Positions 18,739 to 28,753 of a stretch of DNA of 64,000 nucleotides are shown piece after piece. Origin of the DNA: Paraburkholderia sp. Tr-20389. GTDB lineage: Bacteria > Pseudomonadota > Gammaproteobacteria > Burkholderiales > Burkholderiaceae. The notes under the pieces were generated by a model. That model had not been told where the DNA came from and ran no database searches. It saw only the letters and a program-made list of their open reading frames with translations. Made by a program: the position numbers and the translations under genes. The first letter of the stretch is position 1. Each line of letters begins with the position of its first letter. The stretch covers positions 1 through 64,000 of the forward strand of contig NZ_JAAGPD010000043.1 in the NCBI RefSeq assembly GCF_017104565.1, in the 5' to 3' direction.

Positions 18739-19005
18739 CTACTGCGATTTCGCGTCCTTCACCTTGGCGTCGGCGTTCGCCTTGTCGGCGTCCGCCTGTG
18801 CGTCGGCCTTCTTCTTATCGGCCTTCGCCTGCGCGATGTCCGCCTTCTTGTCGGCCTTCGCCTGTGCCTTGGCGGCCTTGCTGTCGGCATGGGTCATCGG
18901 CTCGGTCGCGGGATCATGCGTCGTCTGAGCGACCGCGAGCGTCGTCATGCTGCCCGCGATCAGCGCCGCACACAGCGCGCTCATTGCCTTGCTGTTATTT
19001 TTCAT
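18739..19005 (-). CDS. Small secreted Ala/Lys/Asp-rich protein
   Basis: The 88-residue protein has a signal peptide of about 26 residues (ending TTLAVAQ). The mature region is almost entirely Ala, Lys, Asp and Gln in imperfect repeats such as KAQAKADKKADIAQAKADKK. It would be a highly charged helix in the periplasm. No function is recognised. A start-proximal GGGAGGA site is visible. The next upstream gene on the same strand, 45 bases away, encodes a similar secreted Ala/Lys-rich protein, so the two may be related and co-expressed. Confidence 0.8.
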   Translation of the reverse strand: MKNNSKAMSALCAALIAGSMTTLAVAQTTHDPATEPMTHADSKAAKAQAKADKKADIAQAKADKKKADAQADADKANADAKVKDAKSQ

Positions 19006-19049
19006 CGTGTCCTCCCTTGTTCAAACGTTGAAGCGAAACCCCGGCCGCG

Positions 19050-19490
19050 TCAGTTATGCGCTTCGCCCGATGCGGCCGCGCCCGTCGGCTGGCCCTGCAT
19101 ATCGGCCTTCAGTTCGTTCGACGCGGCGGCCTTGTCCGCCTTTTTGTTCAGCTTCGCGTTGCGGACCTGGTCCTTGTACGAGTCCTTCGCGGCCTTCTGC
19201 TGCGCCTTCATCTGTTCCTTCGACATCTTCTTCTGCGCGCTGTATTCGGCGTTCGCCTGAGCGTCCGCGTTGCGCTTCTGGACGAGCGGATCAGTCGAAC
19301 CCGGCGCCGTCAGGTTCTGCGGCGCGGGCGCCGGCATCTGGACGCCTTGCGCGGCGGGTGCCTGCGTCTGGACCTGCGCTTGTGCGGACGGATCCGCCGA
19401 AGGCTGGGTCGCCGTCTGTGCGAATGCGGCCGTCGAAGCAATCGCGGTCGTCAGGGCGGTACCGATCAGGAGCGTACGGAGCTGGTTCAT
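19050..19490 (-). CDS. Secreted Ala/Gln/Lys-rich protein
   Basis: The 146-residue protein has a signal peptide ending AAFAQ (about residue 25). A Pro/Ala/Gln linker follows, then a Lys/Ala-rich helical region with KKMSKEQMKAQQKAAKDSYK. It is probably periplasmic. I do not recognise a family with known function. It precedes a shorter protein of similar composition on the same strand. Confidence 0.8.
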   Translation of the reverse strand: MNQLRTLLIGTALTTAIASTAAFAQTATQPSADPSAQAQVQTQAPAAQGVQMPAPAPQNLTAPGSTDPLVQKRNADAQANAEYSAQKKMSKEQMKAQQKAAKDSYKDQVRNAKLNKKADKAAASNELKADMQGQPTGAAASGEAHN

Positions 19491-19815
19491 GGCAATCCTC
19501 TCTGAAGTTTGTCGATGTCGGCGCGCGGGCAGTTTGTTGGGTGGCGCCGACCAAACCTGGCGCCATGCCCGCGCTATGCGCCTGTCGCAAAAATGCAGCA
19601 GGCTATTCCACAGACCGGGGCTTTGGGAGTGGAGTTCTTCGCAAAAGCGGACTGTTACTCACCGTTTCATTTCCTGACAACTGAATAACATCTGCTTGCA
19701 AGTGCCCGATCCACGGCCACGCTCATCGCGTGCGAAGCGTCGTCCGGCATGCGATGGCTTATCATGCGAGTCGTTTTTCCAACGATTCCGCCGACCACCG
19801 TCGATTGCAACTGCC
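19491..19815. other. Intergenic region, 325 bases
   Basis: This lies between divergent genes (secreted protein on minus, S4 protein on plus). It should hold both promoters. I see no convincing promoter pair, repeat or RNA gene. Confidence 0.4.
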
Positions 19816-20034
19816 ATGCCCAACCTCGATTTCACCCTCACCGGCGACTACGTCGAACTCCACAATCTGCTGAAGATCACCGGCCTCGCGGACAGCGGCG
19901 GCTCGGCGAAGGTGATCGTCGCGTCAGGCGCCGTGACCGTCGACGGCCAGGTCGAAACGCGCAAGACCTGCAAAATCCGCGCGGGCCAGGTCGTGCTGCT
20001 CGGCGACACGCGGATCGCCGTTCACGAGGGCTGA
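19816..20034 (+). CDS. S4 domain RNA-binding protein (YbcJ-like)
   Basis: The 72-residue protein is a single S4 RNA-binding domain. The family sequence is visible as LHNLLKITGLADSGGSAKVI followed by VTVDGQVETRKTCKIRAGQ. It resembles E. coli YbcJ in size and order. A role in binding rRNA or tRNA is known for the domain, not for this protein. Start ATG 19816 gives the standard N terminus; the frame is open upstream without support. Confidence 0.9.
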   Translation: MPNLDFTLTGDYVELHNLLKITGLADSGGSAKVIVASGAVTVDGQVETRKTCKIRAGQVVLLGDTRIAVHEG

Positions 20035-20245
20035 ACGCCCGGTCCTGCTGTTCAAGGGTCATCGCCGCGTGCTGGACATGCGGCCTGCATCGGCCGCAGG
20101 TTGCCGGCGCGAAAACCCGCACCAAAAGTGTGCCTGTTGATCGACAGCGCCGCGTTCCCGCAATAAGCTGTCCGTCTGGACAGAAAAACAAACAGCGCGG
20201 GCTGCTGACCGCGCGTGTCGCCTATCGCGCATCCGCGCTTCGAAT

Positions 20246-21637
20246 ATGAATCCAACCGGAATGTCCCGCGCAATCAGCGGGCCGCCCACGCTTTCGCGCC
20301 ATGCCGCCGACACGGCGCGTCTCGCCGCGCCGCTCGCCATCGCGCAACTCTCGCAGATGGCCATGAGCGTCACGGACACGGTGCTGCTCGGCTCGCTCGG
20401 CCCCGACGCGCTCGCGGCGGGTGGCCTCGGCGCGAACCTGTTTTTCGTCGTGGTGACGCTGCTGCAAGGCGTGCTGACGTCCGTGAGCGTGAGCGTGTCG
20501 CATGCGCGCGGCGCGCAGGCCGAGGAGCGCGTACCGCACATCTACTGGACGGGCTTCCTGCTGTCGCTGCTGCTCGCGGTGCCCGCCTTCGTGCTGCTGT
20601 CGTTCGCGGCGCCCATCATGACGGCGTTCGGCGAGCCGGCGCTGCTTGCGCACAATGTCGGCGAGTATTGCGCCGTGCTGCGTTGGGGGGCGCCGGGCAG
20701 CCTCATCGGTATCGGCCTGATGCGCTCGTTCCTGCCTGCGATCGGCGCGGCGCGACGTCTGCTGTGGGTGTCGATCGGCGGCGTGTTCGTCAATGCGTTC
20801 CTGAACTACGGGCTGATACACGGCGCGTACGGCTTGCCGCGTCTCGGCTTCCTCGGCTCGGCGGGTGCGACGACCTTCACCGTCTGGCTCACGGCGCTCA
20901 CGCTGATGGGGCTGCTGCATCTGCGTCCGCGCTTCAGGCATTTCGTGACGGCCACGCGCCCGAACGTGCCGCTGATGGGCGAACTGTTCGGCATTGGCTG
21001 GCCGGTGGCGATCACGTATGGCGTCGAATCGACGCTGTTTCTCGCGACGGGTTTGATGGTCGGCCTGCTCGGCGAATCGCAGTTGGCTGCGCATCAGATC
21101 GCACTGAACGTCGCGTCGGTGGCGTTCATGGTGCCGCTCGCGATCGGCCAGGCGGCGAACGTGCGCGTCGGCTTCTGGTCGGGCGCGGGGCAACCGCTCG
21201 CGGCGCGCCATGCGGGCTTCGTCGCGCTCGGGCTGGGCGTCGGGTTCATGAGCCTTTCAGGCCTGCTGCTGATCACGGCGCCGCGTTATATCGTCGGGCT
21301 GTATCTGCATCTCGACGATCCTGCCAATGCGCCGACTGTCGCGCTGGCCAGTTCGCTGCTGGGCGTGGCGGCCATTTTTCAGATCGTCGACGGGATGCAG
21401 ACTGTTGGCTCAGGGTGTTTGCGTGGTCTCAAGGACACACGGGTTCCGATGATCGCTGCCGCGTTCGGGTATTGGGGGATCGGGTTTCCGACCGGCTATA
21501 CCCTCGCATTTCACTTCGGGCTCGGCGCCCGAGGTTTGTGGTGGGGGCTTGCTGCTGGACTCGCCAGTGTGGCCGTTTTGATGACGCTGCGCTTTCATAA
21601 GATGAGCTATAGGCGCGTGCGCGGCATTGAAGGTTGA
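20246..21637 (+). CDS. MATE family multidrug efflux transporter
   Basis: The 463-residue protein has about twelve hydrophobic segments in the two-half arrangement of MATE exporters. The N-terminal half has PLAIAQLSQMAMSVTDTVLL, and both halves repeat the pattern (for example VAFMVPLAIGQAANVRVG and DGMQTVGSGCLRGLKDTRVP in the second). These transporters export cationic drugs or metabolites using Na+ or H+ gradients. Substrate unknown. A large intergenic inverted repeat begins about 30 bases after its stop. Confidence 0.93.
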   Translation: MNPTGMSRAISGPPTLSRHAADTARLAAPLAIAQLSQMAMSVTDTVLLGSLGPDALAAGGLGANLFFVVVTLLQGVLTSVSVSVSHARGAQAEERVPHIYWTGFLLSLLLAVPAFVLLSFAAPIMTAFGEPALLAHNVGEYCAVLRWGAPGSLIGIGLMRSFLPAIGAARRLLWVSIGGVFVNAFLNYGLIHGAYGLPRLGFLGSAGATTFTVWLTALTLMGLLHLRPRFRHFVTATRPNVPLMGELFGIGWPVAITYGVESTLFLATGLMVGLLGESQLAAHQIALNVASVAFMVPLAIGQAANVRVGFWSGAGQPLAARHAGFVALGLGVGFMSLSGLLLITAPRYIVGLYLHLDDPANAPTVALASSLLGVAAIFQIVDGMQTVGSGCLRGLKDTRVPMIAAAFGYWGIGFPTGYTLAFHFGLGARGLWWGLAAGLASVAVLMTLRFHKMSYRRVRGIEG

Positions 21638-21667
21638 AGCGCCTGCGCGGCGCTGACCGTTTTTTTT

Positions 21668-22319
21668 CGCTGGCATCCGCGTTGTGTCTCTGGTTTGCTG
21701 GCGTTGCCCCTGTGCGGGGCGGCACTTACTTTCTTTGCCGCCGCAAAGAAAGTAAGCAAAGAAAGCGGGCTCACACCGCCAGTCCTTGTTGTTGCCTGCG
21801 GGCCCCCAACGGGTCCCGCACTCCATACGGCAACACTTTGTTTTGCGCTCGTTGCCAGCGCCCTGAACAAGCGCATCACCCACTCCAATCACCCGCAGGC
21901 AGCCCGCGGCAGCGACTTGTCAGCGCCGCCCAGGTGGCAAACGGTGTGTAGGCAGTCGCACCGTACGCGTTCGCGATCCTACGACACCGATCCCGCTTTT
22001 CAGTCCGGAGTGGTGCACTTCCATCGCGACGGCCTACACACCGTTTGCCACCTGGGCGGCAGTGGACCTCCTGCTAATGCAGTCCGTGACGCGGGAGTGT
22101 GAAGCGGGTGATGCGTGCAGGTAGCCCGCTGGCAACGGGCGCAAACAAGTGGGTTGCCGCGTGAAGCGTAAGAACCGTCGGGGGCCCGCAGGCAAAAACA
22201 AGGACTGGCGGTGTGAGCCCGCTTTCTTTGCTTACTTTCTTTGCGGCGGCAAAGAAAGTAAGTGCCGCCCCGCACAGGGGCAACGCGAGCAAACCAGAAG
22301 CACAACGCGGATGCCAGCG
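21668..22319. repeat. Large imperfect inverted repeat, arms about 290 bases
   Basis: Two copies of a roughly 290-base sequence face each other: 21668-21960 and, reverse-complemented, 22025-22319, with about 64 bases between. The outer 150 bases are nearly identical. They contain an internal palindrome CTTACTTTCTTTGCCGCCGC with its complement, and the strings GTTGCCCCTGTGCGGGGCGG and GCGGGCTCACACCGCCAGTC. The middle part has diverged. The inner ends match again (GCCGCCCAGGTGGCAAACGG, 21926-21945). No transposase is present. Open frames here are artefacts of the repeat. From memory, related palindromic repeats occur between genes in Burkholderia relatives. Confidence 0.88.
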
Positions 22320-22358
22320 AAGGCGAAGGCGAAGGCGAAGGCGAAGGCGAAGGCGAAT
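22317..22358 (+). repeat. Hexanucleotide tandem repeat (GCGAAG)
   Basis: Six perfect copies of GCGAAG and one imperfect copy directly abut the right arm of the inverted repeat. Such simple repeats can vary in copy number by slippage. No gene crosses it. Confidence 0.9.
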
Positions 22359-22586
22359 CCCAAAACCCAAAACCAAACCGGCAGAGCCAAGGAACAGAAC
22401 CAGTAAAATGGCAGTCCTGGCGGCGACCCAAGCCGCCCCCTCGCGTGACGAGTGCCCCAAAAGGGCACGCCAAACCGCCTCGGCAGTTCACACACCGCGC
22501 GCTTCGCCGCCGCATAACGGCATAACGGCATAACAGCATCCCGGCCTCAGCCAAACAAACACCACAACCACAAAGGATCGCCCCAC

Positions 22587-23546
22587 ATGCTCGCCCGCAT
22601 CACCCGTCTTTTCCCCCTGTGGGCCGTGCTGGCCTCGCTGGCCGCCTACTTCTCGCCGTCCTCCGTAACGGGCATCGCCCCCCACGTAACGACGCTGCTG
22701 ACGATCATCATGCTGTCGATGGGCGTCACGCTCTCCATCGATGACTTCCGCCGCGTCTTCACGCGCCCCGCCCCCGTCGTCGCTGGCATCGTCCTGCATT
22801 ACCTCGTGATGCCGCTCGCCGCCTGGGTCATCGCGAAAGCACTCCACATGCCGCCCGATCTCACGGCAGGCATGGTCCTCGTGGGCAGCGTCGCGAGCGG
22901 CACGGCATCGAACGTGATGATCTATCTGGCGCGCGGCGACGTGGCACTGTCCGTCACGATCAGCGCACTGTCGACGCTCGTCGGCGTGTTCGCGACGCCG
23001 CTGCTCACTCGCCTCTACGTCGATGCGTCGATCGCCGTCGACGTCCACGGCATGCTCATGAGCATCCTCCAGATCGTCGCGCTGCCCATCGTCGTCGGCC
23101 TCGTCGTCAATCATCTGTTCGGCAAGCTCGTGCGCAAGATCGAACCCGTGCTGCCGCTCGTGTCGATGGTGTCCATCCTCCTGATCATCGCGGCCGTGGT
23201 CGGCGGCACACAGAAGAGCATCGCGTCCGTCGGCCTCGTGGTCGCACTGGGCGTGGTGCTGCACAACGGCATCGGCCTGCTCGGCGGCTACTGGGGCGGT
23301 CGACTGCTCGGCTTCGACGAAGCCGTCTGCCGCACCCTCGCCATCGAAGTCGGCATGCAGAACTCCGGCCTCGCCGCGACGCTCGGCAAGCTCTACTTCA
23401 CGCCGATCGCCGCGCTGCCGGGCGCACTATTCTCCGTCTGGCACAACCTGTCGGGCTCGATGCTGGCAGGCTACTGGGCGGGCCGGCCGGCGAAGGGCTC
23501 GACGGCACAACAGGAAGCCGACGCGCTGGCGCGCGAAAGCGTCTGA
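22587..23546 (+). CDS. Bile acid:sodium symporter family transporter (PanS-like)
   Basis: The 319-residue protein has nine to ten hydrophobic segments and belongs to the BASS family. Typical regions are [54 protein letters not shown] and [18 protein letters not shown]. The [10 protein letters not shown] and [10 protein letters not shown] motifs line the Na+/substrate site in known structures. The subgroup resembles the ketopantoate transporter PanS of enterobacteria, but the substrate is inference. It is a single gene. Confidence 0.9.
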   Translation: MLARITRLFPLWAVLASLAAYFSPSSVTGIAPHVTTLLTIIMLSMGVTLSIDDFRRVFTRPAPVVAGIVLHYLVMPLAAWVIAKALHMPPDLTAGMVLVGSVASGTASNVMIYLARGDVALSVTISALSTLVGVFATPLLTRLYVDASIAVDVHGMLMSILQIVALPIVVGLVVNHLFGKLVRKIEPVLPLVSMVSILLIIAAVVGGTQKSIASVGLVVALGVVLHNGIGLLGGYWGGRLLGFDEAVCRTLAIEVGMQNSGLAATLGKLYFTPIAALPGALFSVWHNLSGSMLAGYWAGRPAKGSTAQQEADALARESV

Positions 23547-23778
23547 CACCCCCGTTACCGCCTCATGCCGCGCGCTTCGCTCTGGCGCGCGGCGCATCAA
23601 ACCCACCACGCTCGATTAAAGCCTTCCACCCCCAGCGTCGTACAAAACGGGCACGCTCGTTGCGTAGCCCGTTGTGTCGGTATCCGACCCGCTTTAGCGT
23701 TTCCTCGTAGAATCGTTCGGGTCGCTATACAGGCGATGCCACGACACTCATCGATGCCGCTCAAGTGGAGGAACCAGC

Positions 23779-25467
23779 GTGTCGGCTCATAATTCGAACG
23801 ACGCCGCCGCACGGCGGCACCGACATCAGCAACGCAGCATTGCCATCTCGCGCAACTCGCCCGGCCCGCTGCTCTCCCGCGCGTTCGCGCTCTTCGTGTC
23901 GGCGCTCCTGCTGACGGCCTGCGCGACGCGCCCGCCCGCCACCGCGTTCGACCGCCCGGTCACGCACGCGCTGCCCGCTACCGATGCCACGCCCCTCGCC
24001 GCCGCGCTCGCACCGTCCGAGCGGACGCATCCGGGCCAATCCGGTTTCCGCGTGCTGGCCGACGGCGCCGAGGCGCTGCAGATGCGCATCGCGCTCGCGC
24101 GCTCGGCGACGAAGACGCTCGACATGCAGTACTACATCGCCGAAGAAGACACGACGGGCAAGCTGCTGCTCGGCGCCGCGCTCTACGCGGCCGATCACGG
24201 CGTGCGCGTGCGCATGCTGGTCGACGACCTGAACTTCAAGGACATCGACCGCGTGATGGCCGCGCTGAACTCGCACGACAAGATCGAGATCCGCGTCTTC
24301 AACCCGTTCGGCAGCTCGGAGACCAGCTTCTATCAGCGCAGCCGCAACTTCTTCACGCAGGTCGGCGCATTCACGCGGCGCATGCACAACAAGGCGATGA
24401 TCACCGACAACCAGCTCGCGATCGTCGGCGGCCGCAATCTCGGCGACGAATACTTCAGCGCGAGCCCGACACTGCAGTTCCGCGATATCGACGTGCTCGC
24501 GGCCGGCCCGATCACAGCCGACATCTCCGCGAGCTTCGACGCGTACTGGAACGACAGCAACGCGTATCCGCTGCGCGCGCTGAACAAGCAGAAATTCGAT
24601 CCGCACGATCTCGACGAGATGCGCGACGAGTTGCGCGCGCACTGGCGCAAGAACGCGGAACCATACAACGCGAAGCCATTGAACGCGACGCCGCTGGCCG
24701 CGCAGATCGCGAGCAACGAATTGCAGCTGGTGTGGGCGCCCGCCGAGTTCAAGGCCGATTCGCCCGAGAAAATGAAACTGCCCGCCGATCAGTACAAGAG
24801 CCCGCCGATGCAGCGGCTCATCGAACTGATGCACGACGCGCAACGGGAATTTCTCATCACGTCGCCGTACTTCGTGCCGCACCAGGCGGGCGTCGACGCG
24901 CTCGGCGCGCTGGTGCAGCGCGGCGTGAGCGTCAAGGTGCTGACCAATTCGCTCGCCGCGACGGATGCGGTCGCCGTGCAGGCGGGCTACAGCCCGTATC
25001 GCGTGCCGCTACTGGAACGCGGCGTGCAGTTGTACGAGTTCAAGCCGACCCAGGGCACCGAACCGCCGACGGCGGGCCTGTTCGGCTCGCAATCGAAGGC
25101 AAGCCTGCATGCGAAGACGTACGTGATCGACCGCACGACGCTCGTGATCGGATCGATGAATCTCGATCCGCGGTCCGCGCATCTGAACACGGAGCTCGCG
25201 CTCGTGATCCACAGTCCGCCGATCGCGCAGCAAGTCGCCAGACTGTTCGACCAGGCGACGTCGCCCGGCGTCAGCTATAGCGTGACGCTCGCGACACCGG
25301 CCGAGCTCTCCACGCTGCGCTACTCGGCGACGCCGCAATCGAAGCTCGTCTGGACCGACGAAGAAAACGGCCAGATCCGCCGCTACAACCTCGATCCCGG
25401 CGCGGGCTTTTACCGCAATGCGCTCACGGGTCTATTCTTGTTGCTGCCAGTCGACGAGCAGTTGTAG
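23779..25467 (+). CDS. Phospholipase D-like lipoprotein (cardiolipin synthase ClsC type)
   Basis: The 562-residue protein carries two HKD phospholipase D motifs: MHNKAMITDNQLAIVGGRNL near residue 205 and LHAKTYVIDRTTLVIGSMNL near 445. Enzymes of this ClsC/YmdC type join phosphatidyl groups to make cardiolipin. The N terminus has a hydrophobic stretch ending LLLTACATRP, a lipobox, so it is probably a membrane-anchored lipoprotein. The start codon is GTG 23779 after a GGAGGAA site. Length and motif spacing are normal for the family. A different phospholipid substrate is possible. Confidence 0.9.
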   Translation: MSAHNSNDAAARRHRHQQRSIAISRNSPGPLLSRAFALFVSALLLTACATRPPATAFDRPVTHALPATDATPLAAALAPSERTHPGQSGFRVLADGAEALQMRIALARSATKTLDMQYYIAEEDTTGKLLLGAALYAADHGVRVRMLVDDLNFKDIDRVMAALNSHDKIEIRVFNPFGSSETSFYQRSRNFFTQVGAFTRRMHNKAMITDNQLAIVGGRNLGDEYFSASPTLQFRDIDVLAAGPITADISASFDAYWNDSNAYPLRALNKQKFDPHDLDEMRDELRAHWRKNAEPYNAKPLNATPLAAQIASNELQLVWAPAEFKADSPEKMKLPADQYKSPPMQRLIELMHDAQREFLITSPYFVPHQAGVDALGALVQRGVSVKVLTNSLAATDAVAVQAGYSPYRVPLLERGVQLYEFKPTQGTEPPTAGLFGSQSKASLHAKTYVIDRTTLVIGSMNLDPRSAHLNTELALVIHSPPIAQQVARLFDQATSPGVSYSVTLATPAELSTLRYSATPQSKLVWTDEENGQIRRYNLDPGAGFYRNALTGLFLLLPVDEQL

Positions 25468-25554
25468 CCGCGCAGTCATACGGCGCAGTCGTGGAGCGCG
25501 TACTGCGCCGCTTTCCCGGAAGCCTTCCGATCACCCAGTCAAGCGGAGTAGAAC

Positions 25555-26955
25555 ATGACCGAAGATGTACGCATGGAACGCGATACGTTCGGCGAAATCG
25601 CCGTACCGAACGCGAAATTGTGGGGGGCGCAAACGCAGCGTTCGCTGCAGAACTTCAAGATTTCGACGGAAAAGCAGTCGCCTGAACTGATCACCGCGCT
25701 CGCGATCATCAAACGCGCCGCCGCCGAAGTGAACCTGAGCCTCGGCGTGCTCGACGCGACCAAGGCCAAAGCGATCATGGCCGCCGCCGACGAGATCATC
25801 GAAGGCAAGCACCCCGACGAATTCCCGCTCGCGGTCTGGCAGACGGGCTCCGGCACGCAGACCAACATGAACCTCAACGAGGTGATCGCGAACCGCGCGA
25901 GCGAACTGATGGGCGGCGAGCGCGGCGAAGCGCGCCTCGTGCATCCAAACGACGACGTGAATCGCGGGCAATCGTCGAACGACGTGTTCCCGACCGCGAT
26001 GCACGTCGCGGCGGCCGTCGGCATCGTCAAGCATCTGCTGCCCGCCGTGAAGACGCTGCGCGACACGCTCGATAAAAAGGCGAAGGCGTTCGCCGATATC
26101 GTGAAGATCGGCCGAACGCATCTGCAGGACGCGACGCCGCTCACGCTCGGCCAGGAATTCTCCGGCTATGTGGCGCAACTGGATCAGAACGCGAAGCACA
26201 TCGAGTCGACGCTCGCGCATCTGTACGAACTCGCGCAGGGCGGCACGGCCGTCGGCACGGGCCTCAACGCGCATCCGAAGTTCGCCGGCGACGTGGCGGC
26301 CGAGATCGGCCGGCTGACGGGTCTGCCCTTCGTGTCGGCGCCGAACAAGTTCGAGGTGATGGCGGCCGCCGACGCGCTGGTGTTCGCGCATGGCGCGCTG
26401 AAGACGCTCGCCGCGAGCATGATGAAGATCGCCAACGACATCCGCTGGCTCGCGAGCGGCCCGCGCTGCGGCCTTGGCGAGTTGTCGATTCCCGAAAACG
26501 AGCCGGGCAGCTCGATCATGCCGGGCAAGGTGAACCCGACGCAATCCGAAGCGGTGACGATGCTGTGCTGTCAGGTATTCGGCAACGACGTCGCCGTGAA
26601 CGTGGGCGGCGCGAGCGGAAACTTCGAACTGAACGTGTTCCGGCCAATGGTCGCGCACAACGTGCTGCAGTCGGTGCGCCTGCTCGCCGACGGCATGCAC
26701 AGCTTCAACGACAACTGCGCGGTCGGCATCGAGCCGAACCGGGAGCGCGTCGACCAGTTGCTCAACGAATCGCTGATGCTCGTGACGGCGCTCAATCCGC
26801 ACATCGGCTACGACAAGGCCGCGCAGATCGCGAAGAAAGCGCACAAGGAAGGCACGACGCTGAAAGCGGCCGCCCTGGCGCTAGGCCATGTGACGGAACA
26901 GCAGTTCGACGAATGGGTGCGTCCGCACGACATGGTCGGCAACGCGGAGCGCTAA
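25555..26955 (+). CDS. fumC: Fumarate hydratase class II
   Basis: FumC is the oxygen-stable, iron-free fumarase that interconverts fumarate and malate in the TCA cycle. The 466-residue protein has the usual N terminus [20 protein letters not shown], the active-site regions [22 protein letters not shown] and [19 protein letters not shown], and the superfamily signature [13 protein letters not shown]. Length is standard. ATG 25555 is preceded by a GGAG. It converges on a thioesterase gene. Confidence 0.97.
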   Translation: MTEDVRMERDTFGEIAVPNAKLWGAQTQRSLQNFKISTEKQSPELITALAIIKRAAAEVNLSLGVLDATKAKAIMAAADEIIEGKHPDEFPLAVWQTGSGTQTNMNLNEVIANRASELMGGERGEARLVHPNDDVNRGQSSNDVFPTAMHVAAAVGIVKHLLPAVKTLRDTLDKKAKAFADIVKIGRTHLQDATPLTLGQEFSGYVAQLDQNAKHIESTLAHLYELAQGGTAVGTGLNAHPKFAGDVAAEIGRLTGLPFVSAPNKFEVMAAADALVFAHGALKTLAASMMKIANDIRWLASGPRCGLGELSIPENEPGSSIMPGKVNPTQSEAVTMLCCQVFGNDVAVNVGGASGNFELNVFRPMVAHNVLQSVRLLADGMHSFNDNCAVGIEPNRERVDQLLNESLMLVTALNPHIGYDKAAQIAKKAHKEGTTLKAAALALGHVTEQQFDEWVRPHDMVGNAER

Positions 26956-26976
26956 CGCCCTTCCATCCCCTCGTCA

Positions 26977-27013
26977 GGATGCTCTCTCTGCTGTGATTGC
27001 AAGGAGAGCATCC
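26977..27013. terminator. Possible terminator hairpin between convergent genes
   Basis: The arms GGATGCTCTC and GAGAGCATCC make a ten-pair stem with a 17-base loop between fumC and the thioesterase gene. There is no clear T-run. Confidence 0.45.
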
Positions 27014-27024
27014 GTATTGGCGTA

Positions 27025-27531
27025 TCACACCTTGCCCTGCGCCACTTCCTCGGGCTTCAGGTCGACGATCGCGTCCAGTGCGGCCTTCACGTCCATCGCG
27101 TAATGCGCGAGACGCTTCTGCTCGTCCGTCTGCGGCACGAACGACGGCACGGGCACGGGGCTGCCGTTCTCGTTGACGGCGACCATCACGACGAGGCAAT
27201 CCGTCGTTTGCAGCAGTTCACCGCCCTTCGGATCGCCCGCATGGACGGACACGTGGATGTGCATGCTGGTGCGTCCCGTCGCGACGACACGCGCGCGCAG
27301 TTCGACCAGGTTGCCGACGTGGATCGGCCGGCGAAAGCGGATGTTGCCGACGCTGACCGTCACGCAGTAACGGCCCGACCAGACGGCCGAGCACGCATAC
27401 GCGGTCTCGTCGATCCATTTCATCAGCGCGCCGCCGTGCACCTTGCCGCCGAAGTTGACCGAGGTCGGCTCGGCGAGAAAGCGGAACGTGGTTTCTGAAC
27501 GATCCAGCGGCGCGGCGATTGGCGTGCTCAT
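27025..27531 (-). CDS. Acyl-CoA thioesterase (hotdog fold, YciA/BFIT type)
   Basis: The 168-residue protein is a single hotdog domain. The family pattern NFGGKVHGGALMKWIDETAY is at residues 29-48, where the Asp is the likely catalytic residue. SVGNIRFRRPIHVGNLVEL and a TSMHIHVSVHAGD strand follow. It should hydrolyse acyl-CoA thioesters. ATG 27531 gives MSTPIAA; an in-frame start at 27546 is also possible. The chain-length preference is unknown. Confidence 0.92.
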   Translation of the reverse strand: MSTPIAAPLDRSETTFRFLAEPTSVNFGGKVHGGALMKWIDETAYACSAVWSGRYCVTVSVGNIRFRRPIHVGNLVELRARVVATGRTSMHIHVSVHAGDPKGGELLQTTDCLVVMVAVNENGSPVPVPSFVPQTDEQKRLAHYAMDVKAALDAIVDLKPEEVAQGKV

Positions 27532-27630
27532 CTTGACTCCCGTCAAACAGCTATCGAAAGGAGGCGATTATACGAGCGCAATAAGGCTGCCGCTGTGGTA
27601 TCGGCACGCAAGCATCGCAGCGCGCGCGGT

Positions 27631-28722
27631 TCAGCGCAGCGCCGACGCGAAACGTTCGCGGTAATCGAGCGGCAGCACGCCGAAACTGCGCATGAACGCA
27701 CGCCGCAAGTTCTGCTCGCTGCCGAACCCGCAATCGAGCGCGATCCGCTTCAGCGGACGGCGCGACTCGGCCAGCGCCCGCGACGCCGCCTCCAGCCGCA
27801 TCGCCGATACCGTCTTCGCGGGCGTCCGTCCCACTTCGTCGACATAGCGGCGCGCGAAGTTGCGCGGACTCATGCGCGCCTCTTCGGCAAGCCGCTCGAC
27901 GGACAGATCCCCGTTCAGGTTCGATGCCATCCAGCCATGCAGGCCGTCGAACGCGCCGCCCGCCGACGTCTGCGCCGCGAGCGCAGCGCTGAACTGCGAC
28001 TGGCCGCCCGGCCGCTTGACGAACACGACCAGCCGCCGCGCCACCTGCATCGCGACAGGGTGCCCGTAGTCTTCCTGAATCAGCGCGAGCGCGAGGTCGA
28101 TACCTGCCGTCACGCCCGCCGACGTCCACATCGAACGTCCGTCGTCGCCCGCCCTGCCCGGCAGCGGCTCGCGGATGAAGATCGGCTCGGCGTCGACGTG
28201 CACGCGCGGAAAGCGCTCGGCAAGCCGTCCGGCATCGCGCCAGTGGGTGGTCGCGCGGCGCCCGTCGAGCACGCCCGCCGCGGCCAGATAGAACGCGCCC
28301 GTGCAGACCGAGCAGACACGCCGCACGTGCGGCGCGCGCCGTGCGATCCAGTCGATCAGCGCGGGCTGCAGCGTGCGTGGATCGTCGACGGGAATACCGG
28401 GCACGATCAGCGTGTCGATGGCTTCGTCGTCGAGCGCATCGAGCCGCTGCGTGACGACGGGCAAACCAGGAAACGTGTCGAGCACGCCGCCGTCGATCGA
28501 CGCGACCGTCGTGCGATAGGCAACCGGCTCGCGCGATGCCGGCGAGGCTGGAGGCACGCGCCGCGCATCCCGCACCGTCAGTTCCGCGCGATGGAAAGCC
28601 TCCAGCGGACCGCAGGCGTCGAGCAACACCAGTTCGGGTGCAACCGCGAAGACGACATGGCGAACCTTCGGCGCGGGCGGATCGTTGGCCAGCGGGCCGG
28701 TTTCGTCGGGCGTGTCGCTCAT
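27631..28722 (-). CDS. GlxA family transcriptional regulator (DJ-1/PfpI domain plus AraC HTH)
   Basis: The 363-residue protein has an N-terminal DJ-1/PfpI amidase-like domain (about residues 20-190). It contains the nucleophile-elbow region VCSVCTGAFYLAAAGVLDG and THWRDAGRLAERFP. A C-terminal AraC-type domain has ERLAEEARMSPRNFARRYVD and IALDCGFGSEQNLRRAF. This is the layout of GlxA/FtrA regulators. The MFS transporter gene upstream on the same strand ends 31 bases before it, so they probably form a unit. Ligand unknown. Confidence 0.93.
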   Translation of the reverse strand: MSDTPDETGPLANDPPAPKVRHVVFAVAPELVLLDACGPLEAFHRAELTVRDARRVPPASPASREPVAYRTTVASIDGGVLDTFPGLPVVTQRLDALDDEAIDTLIVPGIPVDDPRTLQPALIDWIARRAPHVRRVCSVCTGAFYLAAAGVLDGRRATTHWRDAGRLAERFPRVHVDAEPIFIREPLPGRAGDDGRSMWTSAGVTAGIDLALALIQEDYGHPVAMQVARRLVVFVKRPGGQSQFSAALAAQTSAGGAFDGLHGWMASNLNGDLSVERLAEEARMSPRNFARRYVDEVGRTPAKTVSAMRLEAASRALAESRRPLKRIALDCGFGSEQNLRRAFMRSFGVLPLDYRERFASALR

Positions 28723-28753
28723 TGAGTGGTCCTGATTCGTTATCGGTTGGCGT

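Noticed and set aside
22317-22358. Possible CRISPR-like array at the GCGAAG repeats
   Set aside because: Units are six bases with no spacers; this is a simple tandem repeat.
21410-22554. Several open frames on both strands in the inverted-repeat region
   Set aside because: They arise from the repeat itself and appear in facing pairs; none has a ribosome site or known protein sequence.
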